From NCBI GenBank assembly GCA_004562395.1, contig SFQY01000010.1:1-42210 (forward strand): 42,210 bases of DNA. The letters are read 5' to 3'. Position 1 is the stretch's first letter. Each line of letters opens with the position of its first letter. The notes beneath the pieces are model-generated. The model worked only from the letters and a program-made list of their open reading frames with translations. It was not told where the DNA came from and searched no databases. This stretch comes from a bacterium. GTDB lineage: Bacteria; Bacillota; Clostridia; Oscillospirales; Oscillospiraceae. Below are positions 34,023 through 42,210 of the stretch, piece after piece. Both the position numbers and the translations under genes were made by a program.

Positions 34023-35070
34023 ATGGCCACGAAGAAAACAGCTTATGAAGCCCCCGCGCCCGCCTCTGACAAGAAGAAGGCTCTGCAGACCGCCCTGGCT
34101 CAGATCGACAAGAGCTTCGGCAAGGGTACCGTCATGCGTCTGGGTGACCGCCCGGAGATGAATGTGGAGGCCATCCCCACCGGTTCTCTGGCGCTGGATG
34201 CCGCTCTGGGAATCGGCGGTGTGCCCAGAGGCCGTATCATTGAGATCTACGGTCCCGAGTCCTCCGGTAAAACCACCCTGGCCCTGCACATTCTGGCAGA
34301 GGCCCAGAAGCGGGGCGGCGAGGTCGCCTTTGTGGACGCCGAGCATGCGCTGGATCCTGTCTATGCCGCGGCTCTGGGCGTGGATACCGACAATCTGCTG
34401 GTCTCCCAGCCGGATACTGGTGGTGGACTCTGTCGCCGCGCTGGTTCCCAAGCAGGAGATTGAGGGCGAGATGGGTGACACCTTTGTGGGCCTCCAGGCG
34501 AGGCTCATGTCCCAGGCTCTGCGGAAGCTGGCCGGTACCATCTCCAAGACCAACTGCGTGGTCATCTTCATCAACCAGCTGCGTATGAAGATCGGCGTCA
34601 TGTACGGCAACCCCGAAACCACCACCGGCGGCAACGCTCTGAAGTTCTACGCCTCCGTCCGGCTGGATGTCCGCCGGGTGGAGTCCATCAAGGAGGGCGG
34701 CAACGTCATCGGCAACAAGACCCGGGTCAAGGTGGTCAAGAACAAGGTTGCGCCTCCCTTCCGGGAAGCGGTGTTTGAGATCATGTACGGTCAGGGCATC
34801 TCCAAGTGGGGAGAGCTGGTGGATCTGGCGGTCCAGATGGATATCATTCAGAAGAGCGGCAGCTGGTTCTCCATGGGTGACGAGCGGATCGGCCAGGGCG
34901 CCAATTCCGTCAAGGATTACCTGATCGCCCATCCCGACATTGCCGAGAAGGTGGAGGCCCAGGTCCGGGAGAACCTGTGGAAGCTCAACGGCTCCGGGCC
35001 CAAGGAGCCTGCCAAGGCAGCGGAAAAGGCCGTAGCCGTCAGCGCCGACGATTTCGACGATGAGGCTTGA
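34023..35070 (+). pseudogene. recA: recA, broken by an internal deletion and frameshift
   Basis: From the ATG at 34023 (AAGGAAG upstream) the frame is normal RecA: Walker A GPESSGKT at residue 77, then FVDAEHALDPVY and DNLLVSQPD to residue 131. The codon at 34413-34415 should be followed by TGEQALEI and so on, but the sequence jumps to ILVVDSVAALVPK in another frame. That frame carries the rest of RecA (INQLRMKIG, NPETTTGGNALKFYASVRLD) to 35070. About 19 residues are missing, equal to a 59-nt loss. The first frame stops at 34463. Either the strain lacks functional RecA or the assembly is wrong here; the flanking sequence is otherwise well conserved. Confidence 0.9.
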
Positions 35071-35686
35071 TTCTCTGAAAACCGCTCCGGACCGGGCTGG
35101 CCGCTATTGGGCCGCCTTTGAAGACGGCACCAAAATGGGCCTGTACCGCCAGACCGTGGAGGATTTCGGCCTCTACTCCGGGAAGGACCTTTCCCCGGAG
35201 GAAATGGAGCGGCTGAAAACCGCGGCAGGCCGGATGTCCGCGAAGATGCGGGCGGTGCGGATCGTGTCGGCGGCCAGTGTCTCCCGGCGGGACCTGGAGG
35301 ACCGGCTGGTGCGCAAGGGGGAGGACCCCCTGCAGGCCCGGGAGGCGGTGCAGTGGATGGAGGACCTGCGTCTGGTGGACGACCGGGCCACGGCGGAGCA
35401 GGTGGTTCAATCCTGCGTGTCCAAGGGCTACGGCCTGGCCAGGGCCAGGCAGGCCCTCTATGAAAAACGGATTCCCAGGGAATACTGGGAGAAGGCTCTG
35501 GAGAACTACCCCGACCAGACGGAGCGGATCGAAGCGTTCCTCCGGTCCCGGCTGGACCCGGACTCCGACGAAAAGCAGATCAGACGCGCCGTGGACGCGC
35601 TGATCCGGCGGGGGCACAGCTACAGCGCCGTGAAGCGGGTGCTGGCTTCCCTTTCCTTCGATACAGAAGATTTTTTGGAGGAATAA
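35060..35686 (+). CDS. recX: RecX regulatory protein
   Basis: A 208-residue all-helical protein of the RecX family, which binds RecA filaments and limits their extension. Family repeats are visible: SRRDLEDRLVRKGEDPLQA, LRLVDDRATAEQVVQ, KGYGLARARQALYEKRIPRE and IRRAVDALIRRGHSYSAVKR. Its ATG overlaps the end of recA by 11 bases, the usual recA-recX coupling. If recA is truly broken, translation to this point would have ceased at 34463, so recX expression would probably suffer. Confidence 0.92.
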   Translation: MRLDSLKTAPDRAGRYWAAFEDGTKMGLYRQTVEDFGLYSGKDLSPEEMERLKTAAGRMSAKMRAVRIVSAASVSRRDLEDRLVRKGEDPLQAREAVQWMEDLRLVDDRATAEQVVQSCVSKGYGLARARQALYEKRIPREYWEKALENYPDQTERIEAFLRSRLDPDSDEKQIRRAVDALIRRGHSYSAVKRVLASLSFDTEDFLEE

Positions 35687-35693
35687 CCTTACT

Positions 35694-37031
35694 ATGGCAA
35701 ATATCGGTTTTATTTCCCTTGGCTGCGCCAAGAACCAGGTGGACTGCGAGCGGATGATGCACCGTGTCCAGGAAGCCGGGCATACGGTCAAGGCGGATAT
35801 TGTGGGCAGCGATGTGGTGGTGATCAACACCTGCGGCTTTATCGACTCGGCAAAGTCGGAGGCCATTGACTACATCCTGCAGACCGCCGCCCTGAAGGAC
35901 CAGGGTCTGGTGGGTAAGATTCTGGTCACCGGGTGTCTCTCCCAGCGCTATCAGAAGGATATTCTGACGGAGATGCCTGAGGTGGACGGAATCCTGGGTA
36001 CCGGAAGCTACGCGGACATTGTCCCCGCTGTCGAGGCGCTGCTGGAAGGAAATCAGGTGGAGGATTTCGGCTCCATTGATGCCCCGGAGCAGGAGACCGG
36101 GCGGATCGTCACCACCCCGGAGCATTACGCCTTCATCAAGATCGCCGAGGGCTGCGACAACCGCTGCGCTTACTGCATCATTCCCTATCTGCGGGGCCGT
36201 TACCGCAGCCGTCAGCTGGACGATGTGCTTTACGAGGCCAGAACCCTGGCAGCCAGCGGCGTGAAGGAGCTGATCGTGGTGGCGCAGGATACCAGCCGGT
36301 ATGGCACCGACCTGCCCGGCCGCAAGCGCCTGCTGCCGCAGCTTCTGCGGGAGCTGTGCAGGATCGAGGATCTGCACTGGATCCGGGTCCACTATGTGTA
36401 TCCCGACGAGATCGACGATGAACTCATCGATGTCATCGCCTCGGAGCCCAAGATCGTGAAGTACCTGGACATTCCCCTCCAGCACTGCAACGACAAAATC
36501 CTGAAGCTGATGAACCGCCGGGGCGACAGCGCCTTCCTGCGGGAGCTGATCGCTAAGCTCAGAAGCCGCATTCCCGGCCTGGTGATCCGGACCAGCCTGA
36601 TCACCGGCCTCCCCGGAGAAGGGGAAGCGGAGTTCCGGGAGCTTTGCGATTTCCTCCGGGAGGAGCGCCTGGAGCGGGTGGGCGTGTTTGCCTTCTCTCC
36701 CGAGGAGGGAACCCCTGCCGCCAAAATGGAATTCGTGGACAGCGAAACCGCCGCCAAACGGGCACAGATCATTGAGATGCTCCAGTCCGACATCATGGAT
36801 GAATACAACGCTTCCATGATGGGAAAGACCCTGGAGGTCCTGGTGGATGGCTACGATGAGGAGCAGGAGCAGTTCTACGGCCGTTCCTATGCCGACTCTC
36901 CGGACATTGACGGCCGGGTCTGGATCGCTTCCGACGAGCCTGTCCGGGAGGGACAGTTCGTCAGCGTGAAAATCGACGGCTGTATCGACGGGGATCTGTC
37001 CGGCTATGTAGTTGAGGAGGCGGAAGCATGA
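35694..37031 (+). CDS. rimO: Ribosomal protein S12 methylthiotransferase RimO
   Basis: A 445-residue radical-SAM enzyme that methylthiolates the conserved Asp of ribosomal protein S12. The N-terminal MTTase domain has C11, C47 and C81 for the auxiliary cluster (LGCAKNQVDCE, NTCGF, TGCLSQRY). The radical-SAM motif is C154-x3-C158-x2-C161 (CDNRCAYC). A C-terminal TRAM domain ends the protein. LGCAKNQVD and KYLDIPLQH favour RimO over MiaB. TTGGAGG lies upstream; its stop overlaps the pgsA ATG (ATGA). Confidence 0.96.
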   Translation: MANIGFISLGCAKNQVDCERMMHRVQEAGHTVKADIVGSDVVVINTCGFIDSAKSEAIDYILQTAALKDQGLVGKILVTGCLSQRYQKDILTEMPEVDGILGTGSYADIVPAVEALLEGNQVEDFGSIDAPEQETGRIVTTPEHYAFIKIAEGCDNRCAYCIIPYLRGRYRSRQLDDVLYEARTLAASGVKELIVVAQDTSRYGTDLPGRKRLLPQLLRELCRIEDLHWIRVHYVYPDEIDDELIDVIASEPKIVKYLDIPLQHCNDKILKLMNRRGDSAFLRELIAKLRSRIPGLVIRTSLITGLPGEGEAEFRELCDFLREERLERVGVFAFSPEEGTPAAKMEFVDSETAAKRAQIIEMLQSDIMDEYNASMMGKTLEVLVDGYDEEQEQFYGRSYADSPDIDGRVWIASDEPVREGQFVSVKIDGCIDGDLSGYVVEEAEA

Positions 37032-37561
37032 CGACAGCAAGCAAGATTACCCTGGCTCGGGTGGTCATGATCCCGGCGTTTCTGGTGACCATGTACTTAT
37101 CCGAAGGGACCAAGGGAATGTGGATGTACATCTCCCTGGCCATTTTCGTGATTGCCAGCCTTACGGATTTTGTGGACGGCTATATCGCCCGGCACTACAA
37201 CCAGACCACGGATTTCGGGAAATTTCTGGACCCCCTGGCGGATAAGCTGCTGACCATTGCCGCCATGACGTGCTTCTGCGAGTGGGGCGTGTTCCCGGCC
37301 TGGGCGCTGATGATCGTTCTGACCCGGGAATTTGCCGTCACGGGACTGCGGCTCATTGCCGTGCAGAAGGGCAACGTCATTGCCGCCGGCTGGAGCGGAA
37401 AGGTGAAGACCGCCAGCACCATGATGGGCCTGTGTGTGATGATGGCTGTTCCCGGTATCCCGGTGCTGAACTGGATCGTCATTACCATCATCGTCCTGAC
37501 AACGCTGTATTCCGGTATCGAGTACTTCGTGCAGAACTGGAGCTGTCTCTGGGATAAATAA
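37028..37561 (+). CDS. pgsA: CDP-diacylglycerol-glycerol-3-phosphate 3-phosphatidyltransferase
   Basis: A 177-residue integral membrane enzyme making phosphatidylglycerol phosphate. The complete CDP-alcohol phosphotransferase signature is present: D47-x2-D50-G51-x2-A54-R55-x8-G64-x3-D68-x3-D72 (DFVDGYIAR to FLDPLADK), with several transmembrane helices. It is translationally coupled to rimO; rimO-pgsA linkage is common in clostridia. cinA, often found between pgsA and recA in such clusters, is absent. Confidence 0.95.
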   Translation: MTTASKITLARVVMIPAFLVTMYLSEGTKGMWMYISLAIFVIASLTDFVDGYIARHYNQTTDFGKFLDPLADKLLTIAAMTCFCEWGVFPAWALMIVLTREFAVTGLRLIAVQKGNVIAAGWSGKVKTASTMMGLCVMMAVPGIPVLNWIVITIIVLTTLYSGIEYFVQNWSCLWDK

Positions 37562-37570
37562 TGCTTTCCA

Positions 37571-37606
37571 CCGCTGCCCCCGGACCTCCGGGCGGCAGCG
37601 GTTTTT
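37571..37606 (+). terminator. Terminator of the DUF1385-prmC-recA-recX-rimO-pgsA run
   Basis: Outer stem CCGCTGCC/GGCAGCGG and inner stem CCCGGA/TCCGGG, followed by TTTTT. Confidence 0.92.
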
Positions 37607-37635
37607 ACTGAGCGGCGAAAAAATTCTGCCGCTTC

Positions 37636-37662
37636 TGCGACGTTTCCTGCCCTTCAATCGTA
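37636..37662 (+). promoter_or_regulatory. ECF-type promoter before the sigma factor gene
   Basis: TGCGACGTTT at 37636-37645 and CGTATT at 37659-37664, with 17 bases between TGCGAC and CGTA. This resembles SigW-type ECF promoters (TGAAAC and CGTA), with the final AC of the -35 followed by a T-rich stretch. No good sigma-A promoter was seen in the gap. Positive autoregulation is inferred. Confidence 0.5.
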
Positions 37663-37687
37663 TTCGTGGTGAGAGGAGGTGACGGCG

Positions 37688-38176
37688 ATGTCCGCTTCGC
37701 TGCGTTCCAACGAAGAGATCATGGAAATCTATGACCGTCATGTGGACACGGTCTACCGTGTCTGCTTTGCCTATATGAAAAATGCCCCGGAGGCGGAGGA
37801 TATGACCCAGGAGACCTTCCTGCGGCTCATGTCCTGGGGAAAACCCTTTGAGAACCAACGCCATGAAAAGGCCTGGCTCATTGTGACGGCGTCCAATCTG
37901 TGCAAGGATACCCTGAAGAAGTGGTGGCGCTCCAATGAAAATATCGACGACTATGCCGAGCTTCTCCCGGATGCGCCCCAGACGGGTCATCCGGTGCTGG
38001 ACGCCATTCTGGAGCTGCCTCAGGACTACAAGGTTGCCGTTTACATGTACTATTACGAGGGCTATACCACCGTGGAGATTGCCCGCTACCTGAAATGTCC
38101 GGAGAGTACCGTGCGCAGCCGCCTGTCCCGGGCAAGAAAGCAGCTGCAGACCATTCTGGGAGGTGTCAAGGTATGA
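37688..38176 (+). CDS. ECF (extracytoplasmic function) RNA polymerase sigma factor
   Basis: A 162-residue sigma-70 family protein with only regions 2 and 4. Region 2 is IMEIYDRHVDTVYRVCFAYM, then EAEDMTQETFLRLM. Region 4 is LPQDYKVAVYMYYYEGYTTV and EIARYLKCPESTVRSRLSRA. The ATG at 37688 has AGGAGG 8 bases upstream; an in-frame GTG at 37679 is less likely. The stop overlaps the next gene's ATG (ATGA). The coupled downstream membrane protein should hold this sigma factor until a surface signal releases it. Confidence 0.93.
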   Translation: MSASLRSNEEIMEIYDRHVDTVYRVCFAYMKNAPEAEDMTQETFLRLMSWGKPFENQRHEKAWLIVTASNLCKDTLKKWWRSNENIDDYAELLPDAPQTGHPVLDAILELPQDYKVAVYMYYYEGYTTVEIARYLKCPESTVRSRLSRARKQLQTILGGVKV

Positions 38177-40584
38177 AAAACGATCTGATCCGAAACGCGA
38201 TGAATACCGTAACCCCCACCCCTGACCAGAAAGCCAGAATGCGGGATGCCATCCAGGAACGGCTTCCCATGGAGGCGCCTTCCTCCGGAAGGTATCAGCA
38301 GAAGCATAAGCCCGCCAGGCGCTTTGGCTGGATCCCCGCGGTGGCGGCGCTGCTGGCTGTGGTAACCATTGGCGGATTTATGCTGGGCAGACACTTTGGG
38401 AGTACCCGGACGCTGTCGCCGGCCCAGGTTACCGAACCGACGGAGCAGGCAGACCCTGTGCAGGAATTTTACACCTCGGCCCAGTATCAGGCCATCGTGG
38501 AATGGCAGGACTACCTGGCGGAGCATGGCCGGAGCCATGGCGATTCCTCCGGCTCCTGGTATTATCCCTATGGGCTGTTCGGCTGCGAGGATGAGCAAAT
38601 GCAGGCGGCGCTGGATGCCCTGTGCGAAAAATACGGACTGTCCCTCCAAACCGACGGCGGCGGAACCGACAGCATAGATTATCTGCAGGAGGTAATGGGC
38701 CTGAAGGCATTCTTCCGGAATCTTCCCGGGGTGGAAAGCGGGCTGGTCTATGGGGCCGGAGGCTGGATCTACCCGGACGGAAGCGTGGAGATGTTCCTCA
38801 GCACCACCATGTCCTATTCCGGCAGTCCCTGGACCGAAAGCGTAATTTACGGCCTGAGCGTCATAAGAAAGCAGAGCTTTTTCAGCTGTCTGCTGCCCCT
38901 GGGAGTGCCGGAGGAATATGACCGCTGGGAATATACCACCCAGAGCGGCGTCACACTGCTGCTGGGGCGGAAGGAGGATGACGCGTTCCTGTTCACACCG
39001 GGAAAGACCTCCGTGGTCTATGTGGACATCGGGGATTTCACGGAGGATGAGGGCATTAACGGCATCACCAGGGAGGGCATGGAGGCTCTGGCGGAGACCA
39101 TCGATTTTGCCGCCCTCACCGGAGCGGAGGAACCCGGTACTCTGGAAAACCTTCTGCTGCTGCCCCAGTATCAGGCCAACGTGGAATGGAATGCGTATCT
39201 GCAGACTGCCGAAGGCGGAAACCAGGGGCTGATTGCCCCCTATCCGGATTACGGCTGCACAAACGATACCATGGCCCGGAAGCTGGACGCACTGTGTGAT
39301 ACCTATGGGCTGTCCCTGACGGAGTATCCCAATGTGATGGACGACTACTATAAGCTGCTGGATATGGTCGGTGTGGATACCATCTGCAAAATAGGGGAGG
39401 ACGTTACCTACCGGTGCAGCGATCACAGCTTCACCTATTATCCGGAGGGCAGCTTTACGTTTGGCGGAAGCATCACCATGACCGCCGGGGACTGCCCCTG
39501 GCAGTATCCTGTGGAGTTTACCTTCAGCCGGATCATGAAGAACATCTTCCATCCTGATTTGCTGGAAATCGGGGATATCTCCCGGTATGAGACCTGGGAA
39601 GCCTCTACCTCCGAGGGAGTTGAGGTTCTGTTGGCCATGGATGCGGACAAGGCCCTGATCCTGGTTCCCCGGGAGAAGGACTTACTTCTGGTGATCACCC
39701 GGTCAAACCGCGTGGGAGACACTGTCTCCGGAGAACAGTCCATGGACAAAGCCGCTCTGGAGGCCTTCGCCGGGACCTTTGACTTCACGCTGCCCCCGGA
39801 TGGCGGCCTGGCGCCGCTGCCGGAGCAGAGGGCTGTGGCAAAAGAGCAGCTGGATGTCTATTCCATGCCCAGCTCAAATGCCACCGTGGTGTCCCGGATC
39901 CCGGCAGGAACGGAGCTGCAGCTTCTCAGACGGGAATGGATCAATGGGATAGAGTGGGCCTTCCTGGAGTCCGGATGGATCGATCTTAATAAGGTGGAGA
40001 TCACCTATGGAGAACAGGCTCCGGAATCTGCTGCTCAGGAGTATGACCCTGCCCTGTACCGGTATGACTATATTCTGGAAAAGTATGTCACCGCCATCAG
40101 CGAAGGCTGGGACGCGGCGCGGTGTTCCCAGGAGGATATCAGCATTCTGGTCTCCTTCCTGGAATCTCCGGACAGCCTGGGCTATGCGCTGACGGATCTG
40201 GACGGCAACGGAAACAAGGAACTGATCATCACCGACGGCAATGTGATCTATGACCTGTACACCCTGCTGGATGACGGTCCCGGCCATATCCTCATGGGCT
40301 GGGAGCGGAACACCTACTTCCTTTGCGACGGAAATCTTTTGAAAAATACTGGCTCCAATGGCGCGGCGTCCTCCTTTACCGCGTTTTTCCGACTGGATGG
40401 AATCGATCTTCGGTATGAGGAAACCGTCCAATTTGCGGCAGATGTCGACCCGGAGAATCCCTGGTTTTTGCAAACCGGCGGCTCGGATGTCCTGACGCCG
40501 ATCACCGAGGAGGAGGCCAATAACATCCTGGATTCCCATACCGTCCTCGCCATTGAAACAAGACCCCTGACAGATCATCCCTGA
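38173..40584 (+). CDS. Giant anti-sigma-like membrane protein with duplicated ectodomain
   Basis: An 803-residue membrane protein. Residues 1-51 are a short cytoplasmic part (MKNDLIRNAMNTVTPTPDQK, amphipathic helix); a transmembrane helix lies at about 52-72. Two related extracellular domains follow, at about 98-320 and 325-540; each begins QYQA-x-VEW-x-x-YL, contains YP-x-YG-CxDxxM-x-x-LDALC-x-YGLSL, and ends in an AxxxTxDF-like strand. Then comes an SH3-like segment (about 553-615: QLDVYSMPSSNATVVSRIPA, GWIDL). An EF-hand-like module (DLDGNGNKELIITDG, about 675) completes it. By position and topology it is the sigma factor's regulator, but the ectodomain family is not recognised and it lacks a zinc-binding HxxxCxxC motif. 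Confidence 0.75.
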   Translation: MKNDLIRNAMNTVTPTPDQKARMRDAIQERLPMEAPSSGRYQQKHKPARRFGWIPAVAALLAVVTIGGFMLGRHFGSTRTLSPAQVTEPTEQADPVQEFYTSAQYQAIVEWQDYLAEHGRSHGDSSGSWYYPYGLFGCEDEQMQAALDALCEKYGLSLQTDGGGTDSIDYLQEVMGLKAFFRNLPGVESGLVYGAGGWIYPDGSVEMFLSTTMSYSGSPWTESVIYGLSVIRKQSFFSCLLPLGVPEEYDRWEYTTQSGVTLLLGRKEDDAFLFTPGKTSVVYVDIGDFTEDEGINGITREGMEALAETIDFAALTGAEEPGTLENLLLLPQYQANVEWNAYLQTAEGGNQGLIAPYPDYGCTNDTMARKLDALCDTYGLSLTEYPNVMDDYYKLLDMVGVDTICKIGEDVTYRCSDHSFTYYPEGSFTFGGSITMTAGDCPWQYPVEFTFSRIMKNIFHPDLLEIGDISRYETWEASTSEGVEVLLAMDADKALILVPREKDLLLVITRSNRVGDTVSGEQSMDKAALEAFAGTFDFTLPPDGGLAPLPEQRAVAKEQLDVYSMPSSNATVVSRIPAGTELQLLRREWINGIEWAFLESGWIDLNKVEITYGEQAPESAAQEYDPALYRYDYILEKYVTAISEGWDAARCSQEDISILVSFLESPDSLGYALTDLDGNGNKELIITDGNVIYDLYTLLDDGPGHILMGWERNTYFLCDGNLLKNTGSNGAASSFTAFFRLDGIDLRYEETVQFAADVDPENPWFLQTGGSDVLTPITEEEANNILDSHTVLAIETRPLTDHP

Positions 40585-40587
40585 ACC

Positions 40588-40618
40588 AAAGCCCACCGGA
40601 CAGTCTCCGGTGGGCTTT
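40588..40618 (+). terminator. Hairpin terminator of the sigma/anti-sigma operon
   Basis: AAAGCCCACCGGA-CAGTC-TCCGGTGGGCTTT, 13-bp stem, weak T-run. Confidence 0.75.
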
Positions 40619-40632
40619 GCCCTTCGCACCTT

Positions 40633-40788
40633 TTCGTAGGGCGGGGTCATGACCCCGCCGATCGGTAATGTTGACTGCACGGTAGGTTGGTTGTGCAATG
40701 TTTCGTTTTCACATTGAGTTAAGCGCTCGGTTTTTGTAAGTGGTCGGCGGGGTCATGACCCCGCCCTACGAAGATAAATGATCATTTA
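40633..40788. repeat. GGGGTCATGACCCC-core element with one boundary box
   Basis: Facing arms TTCGTAGGGCGGGG and CCCCGCCCTACGAA, each with a TCATGA-centred hairpin. The right end is followed by TAAATGATCATTTA (40775-40788), a perfect 14-bp palindrome version of the boundary box. No box is seen at the left end, which lies against the terminator. Non-coding. Confidence 0.8.
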
Positions 40789-40889
40789 CAGAAGAAACGA
40801 TTCCGAACGGGTTCAGGGCAGAATCGGCTTCCGATGCACACCGCAGAAAGGAGCCAAGATTTCTACTGGATTTTTCCCTTGCCCTATGC

Positions 40890-40895
40890 TATAAT
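40890..40895 (+). promoter_or_regulatory. Extended -10 promoter of DUF4317
   Basis: TGC-TATAAT with a weak TGGATT -35 (40867-40872, 17-base spacer), 37 bases before the ATG. Confidence 0.7.
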
Positions 40896-40932
40896 ACCCA
40901 GGCATTTCTATAAATTTTTGCGAGGTAAAACC

Positions 40933-42090
40933 ATGAATGACAAGGAAATCAGCGAGATCCGGCGGCATCTGCGCCGGGACCGGAGCAATATCACGGCCAT
41001 TTACGGCTGCTATGTAAATGACAACAAGGAGATCATCTCCGAATTCCGCCAGTCCACGGCCATCATGCCGGAAAACGAATCCGATAAGTATTTTGCCCTG
41101 CTCCGCCGCACATTGTCCGGCGCTCTGGGAAAAAATCTCATTGACATTACCTTCAAGACCAGCCAGGTGGCGGGGTCGCCGGAGCATAAGCTTTTGATGG
41201 ACCTGCGCCAGTGCAAGCTGGCGGACGATGACCTCCGGGCGGAGCTTTATAAAAAGATCATCGACAGCGTGGTCATGGAGGGAAGCTATCTGATCCTGGT
41301 GGGCTGCGACAGCTATGACGTGCCCTTCCGGTCCAAGGACGATTCCACCCAGCATGACCAGTCCGAGGAGGTCTACACCTATCTGCTGTGTACCATCTGT
41401 CCGGTGAAGCAGACCAAGGCCAATCTGCATTACGTTCCCGAGGAGAAGCTGTTCCACGACGGGGCCATGAACCAGATGGTTTCCGCCCCGGCGCTGGGCT
41501 TCCTGTTCCCGGCCTTCGATGACCGGGCCACCAATATCTACAATGCCCTGTACTATACCCATGACATCAAGGTTTCCCAGGACGCCCTCATCGAGGCCCT
41601 GTTCAACACCCCGGTGCCCCAGCCTGCCGCCGAGCAGAAGAAGTCCTTTGAAGCCCTGCTGACCACCTCCCTGGGAGACGAGTGCAGTCTGGATGTGGTC
41701 CAGACCGTCCACGACCAGCTGTGCCAGCGCATTGAGCTGCATAAGGAGAGCAAGGTGCCGGAGCCGCTGATGATCAGCAAGGAGGATGTGAAGGAGGTCC
41801 TGACCGCCTGCGGCGTCAGCCAGGAGCATCTGGCCAAATTCAGCGTGGACTATGACGAGGTCTTCGGCTTTGAGGCGGACCTGCATCCCAAGAACATCAT
41901 CGACGAGAAGCACTTCGAGCTGAAGACCCCGGATGTGGTCATCAAGGTGGATCCCTCACGGAGCGACCTGGTGGAGACCCGGATCATCGGCGGTGTGAAA
42001 TACATCATGATCTGCGCCGACGAGGACGTGGAGGTCAACGGTGTCAGCATTCACATCCCGGAGGAAGACAAAGAGACAGCCCCCGTTTGA
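40933..42090 (+). CDS. DUF4317 domain-containing protein
   Basis: A 385-residue soluble protein matching the DUF4317 family as I recall it: N-terminal MNDKEISEIRRHLRRDRSN with NITAIYGCYVNDNKEIISEF. The middle part has LTTSLGDECSLDVVQTVHDQ and the C-terminal part the GGVKYIMICADEDVEVNGV stretch. Family function is unknown; it is conserved across gut clostridia. GCGAGGT precedes the ATG. Monocistronic with its own promoter; no clear terminator before the window-end repeat. Confidence 0.9.
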   Translation: MNDKEISEIRRHLRRDRSNITAIYGCYVNDNKEIISEFRQSTAIMPENESDKYFALLRRTLSGALGKNLIDITFKTSQVAGSPEHKLLMDLRQCKLADDDLRAELYKKIIDSVVMEGSYLILVGCDSYDVPFRSKDDSTQHDQSEEVYTYLLCTICPVKQTKANLHYVPEEKLFHDGAMNQMVSAPALGFLFPAFDDRATNIYNALYYTHDIKVSQDALIEALFNTPVPQPAAEQKKSFEALLTTSLGDECSLDVVQTVHDQLCQRIELHKESKVPEPLMISKEDVKEVLTACGVSQEHLAKFSVDYDEVFGFEADLHPKNIIDEKHFELKTPDVVIKVDPSRSDLVETRIIGGVKYIMICADEDVEVNGVSIHIPEEDKETAPV

Positions 42091-42112
42091 CGGAACAAAG
42101 GGGCTGGTTCGG

Positions 42113-42210
42113 GGCCCGGCGGAAAATTTTGTGTAAGCGTTTTTCGACAAAATCAAGAATATCACATTATCAATGTGCATGATTGGGGCTTATTCCCCTT
42201 GGCTACCGCT
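42113..42210. repeat. Right copy of the 98-bp terminal inverted repeat
   Basis: Exact reverse complement of bases 1-98. It begins 23 bases after the DUF4317 stop codon. Neither copy overlaps a recognisable gene. Confidence 0.9.

Noticed and set aside
34162..35070. A separate protein starting within recA
   Set aside because: Its first part is out-of-frame recA sequence; only the part after 34414 is RecA. It is the second half of a broken recA, not an independent gene.
38095..38172. N-terminal extension of the anti-sigma protein
   Set aside because: It overlaps sigma region 4 codons in another frame; the ATGA overlap at 38173 is the natural coupled start.

Overview
The window is a contig-like stretch of high-GC Firmicutes DNA, most likely from a gut member of the Oscillospiraceae (Clostridia). 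Evidence: strong Shine-Dalgarno sites, TTGACA/TATAAT promoters with many extended -10 boxes, a stage II sporulation gene (spoIID) with a sigma-E-type -10 box, a whiA-dnaE pair, DUF1385/prmC and DUF4317 genes, and intergenic repeats of the kind common in gut clostridia. The taxon is inferred from gene content; no marker search was possible.

Layout. 1-373: left end, with 98 bp that recur inverted at the right end of the window. 374-2548: tex. 2737-3273: three tiny minus-strand genes. 3436-5380: a decaying minus-strand block (CPBP protease fragment, a lipoprotein, a DUF5700-like gene with a deletion, a VOC fragment, a small gene with a stop codon) downstream of an autoregulated TetR gene. 6451-7377: a methyltransferase divergent from tRNA-Ala(CGC). 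7727-9295: an AEC-type carrier and a small membrane protein. 9403-10203: repeats plus remnants of an IS3-family transposase and a large serine recombinase. 10305-12580: a CaCA-type antiporter with a structured leader, divergent from spoIID. 12734-14482: an HTH regulator pair and a PadR/DUF1700-like pair. 14870-16841: a nucleoside kinase and a small membrane protein. 17113-18735: an OMP-decarboxylase-like protein lacking the catalytic motif, a flavin-binding protein and a glutaredoxin-like protein. 18785-22730: a lipoprotein, a four-cluster ferredoxin and three LCP-related genes in tandem. 22870-28225: murB, whiA, dnaE. 28399-31858: a lipoprotein/response regulator/histidine kinase operon. 32153-37561: DUF1385, prmC, recA (broken), recX, rimO, pgsA. 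37688-40584: an ECF sigma factor and a very large anti-sigma-like membrane protein. 40933-42090: DUF4317.

How the parts fit. Much of the right half is core cell-envelope and DNA housekeeping (murB, LCP, pgsA, dnaE, recA/recX). It is interleaved with two envelope-sensing modules: a lipoprotein plus two-component system, and an ECF sigma factor with an 803-residue membrane partner. The left half is accessory and partly degraded.

The most unusual features are: several unrelated intergenic inverted-repeat cores framed by the same palindromic box, TAAATGATCGTTTA; a recA reading frame broken by an internal deletion of about 59 nt; an OMP-decarboxylase-like pseudoenzyme behind a structured leader; a riboswitch-like three-way junction before the antiporter gene; and the duplicated-ectodomain anti-sigma protein.
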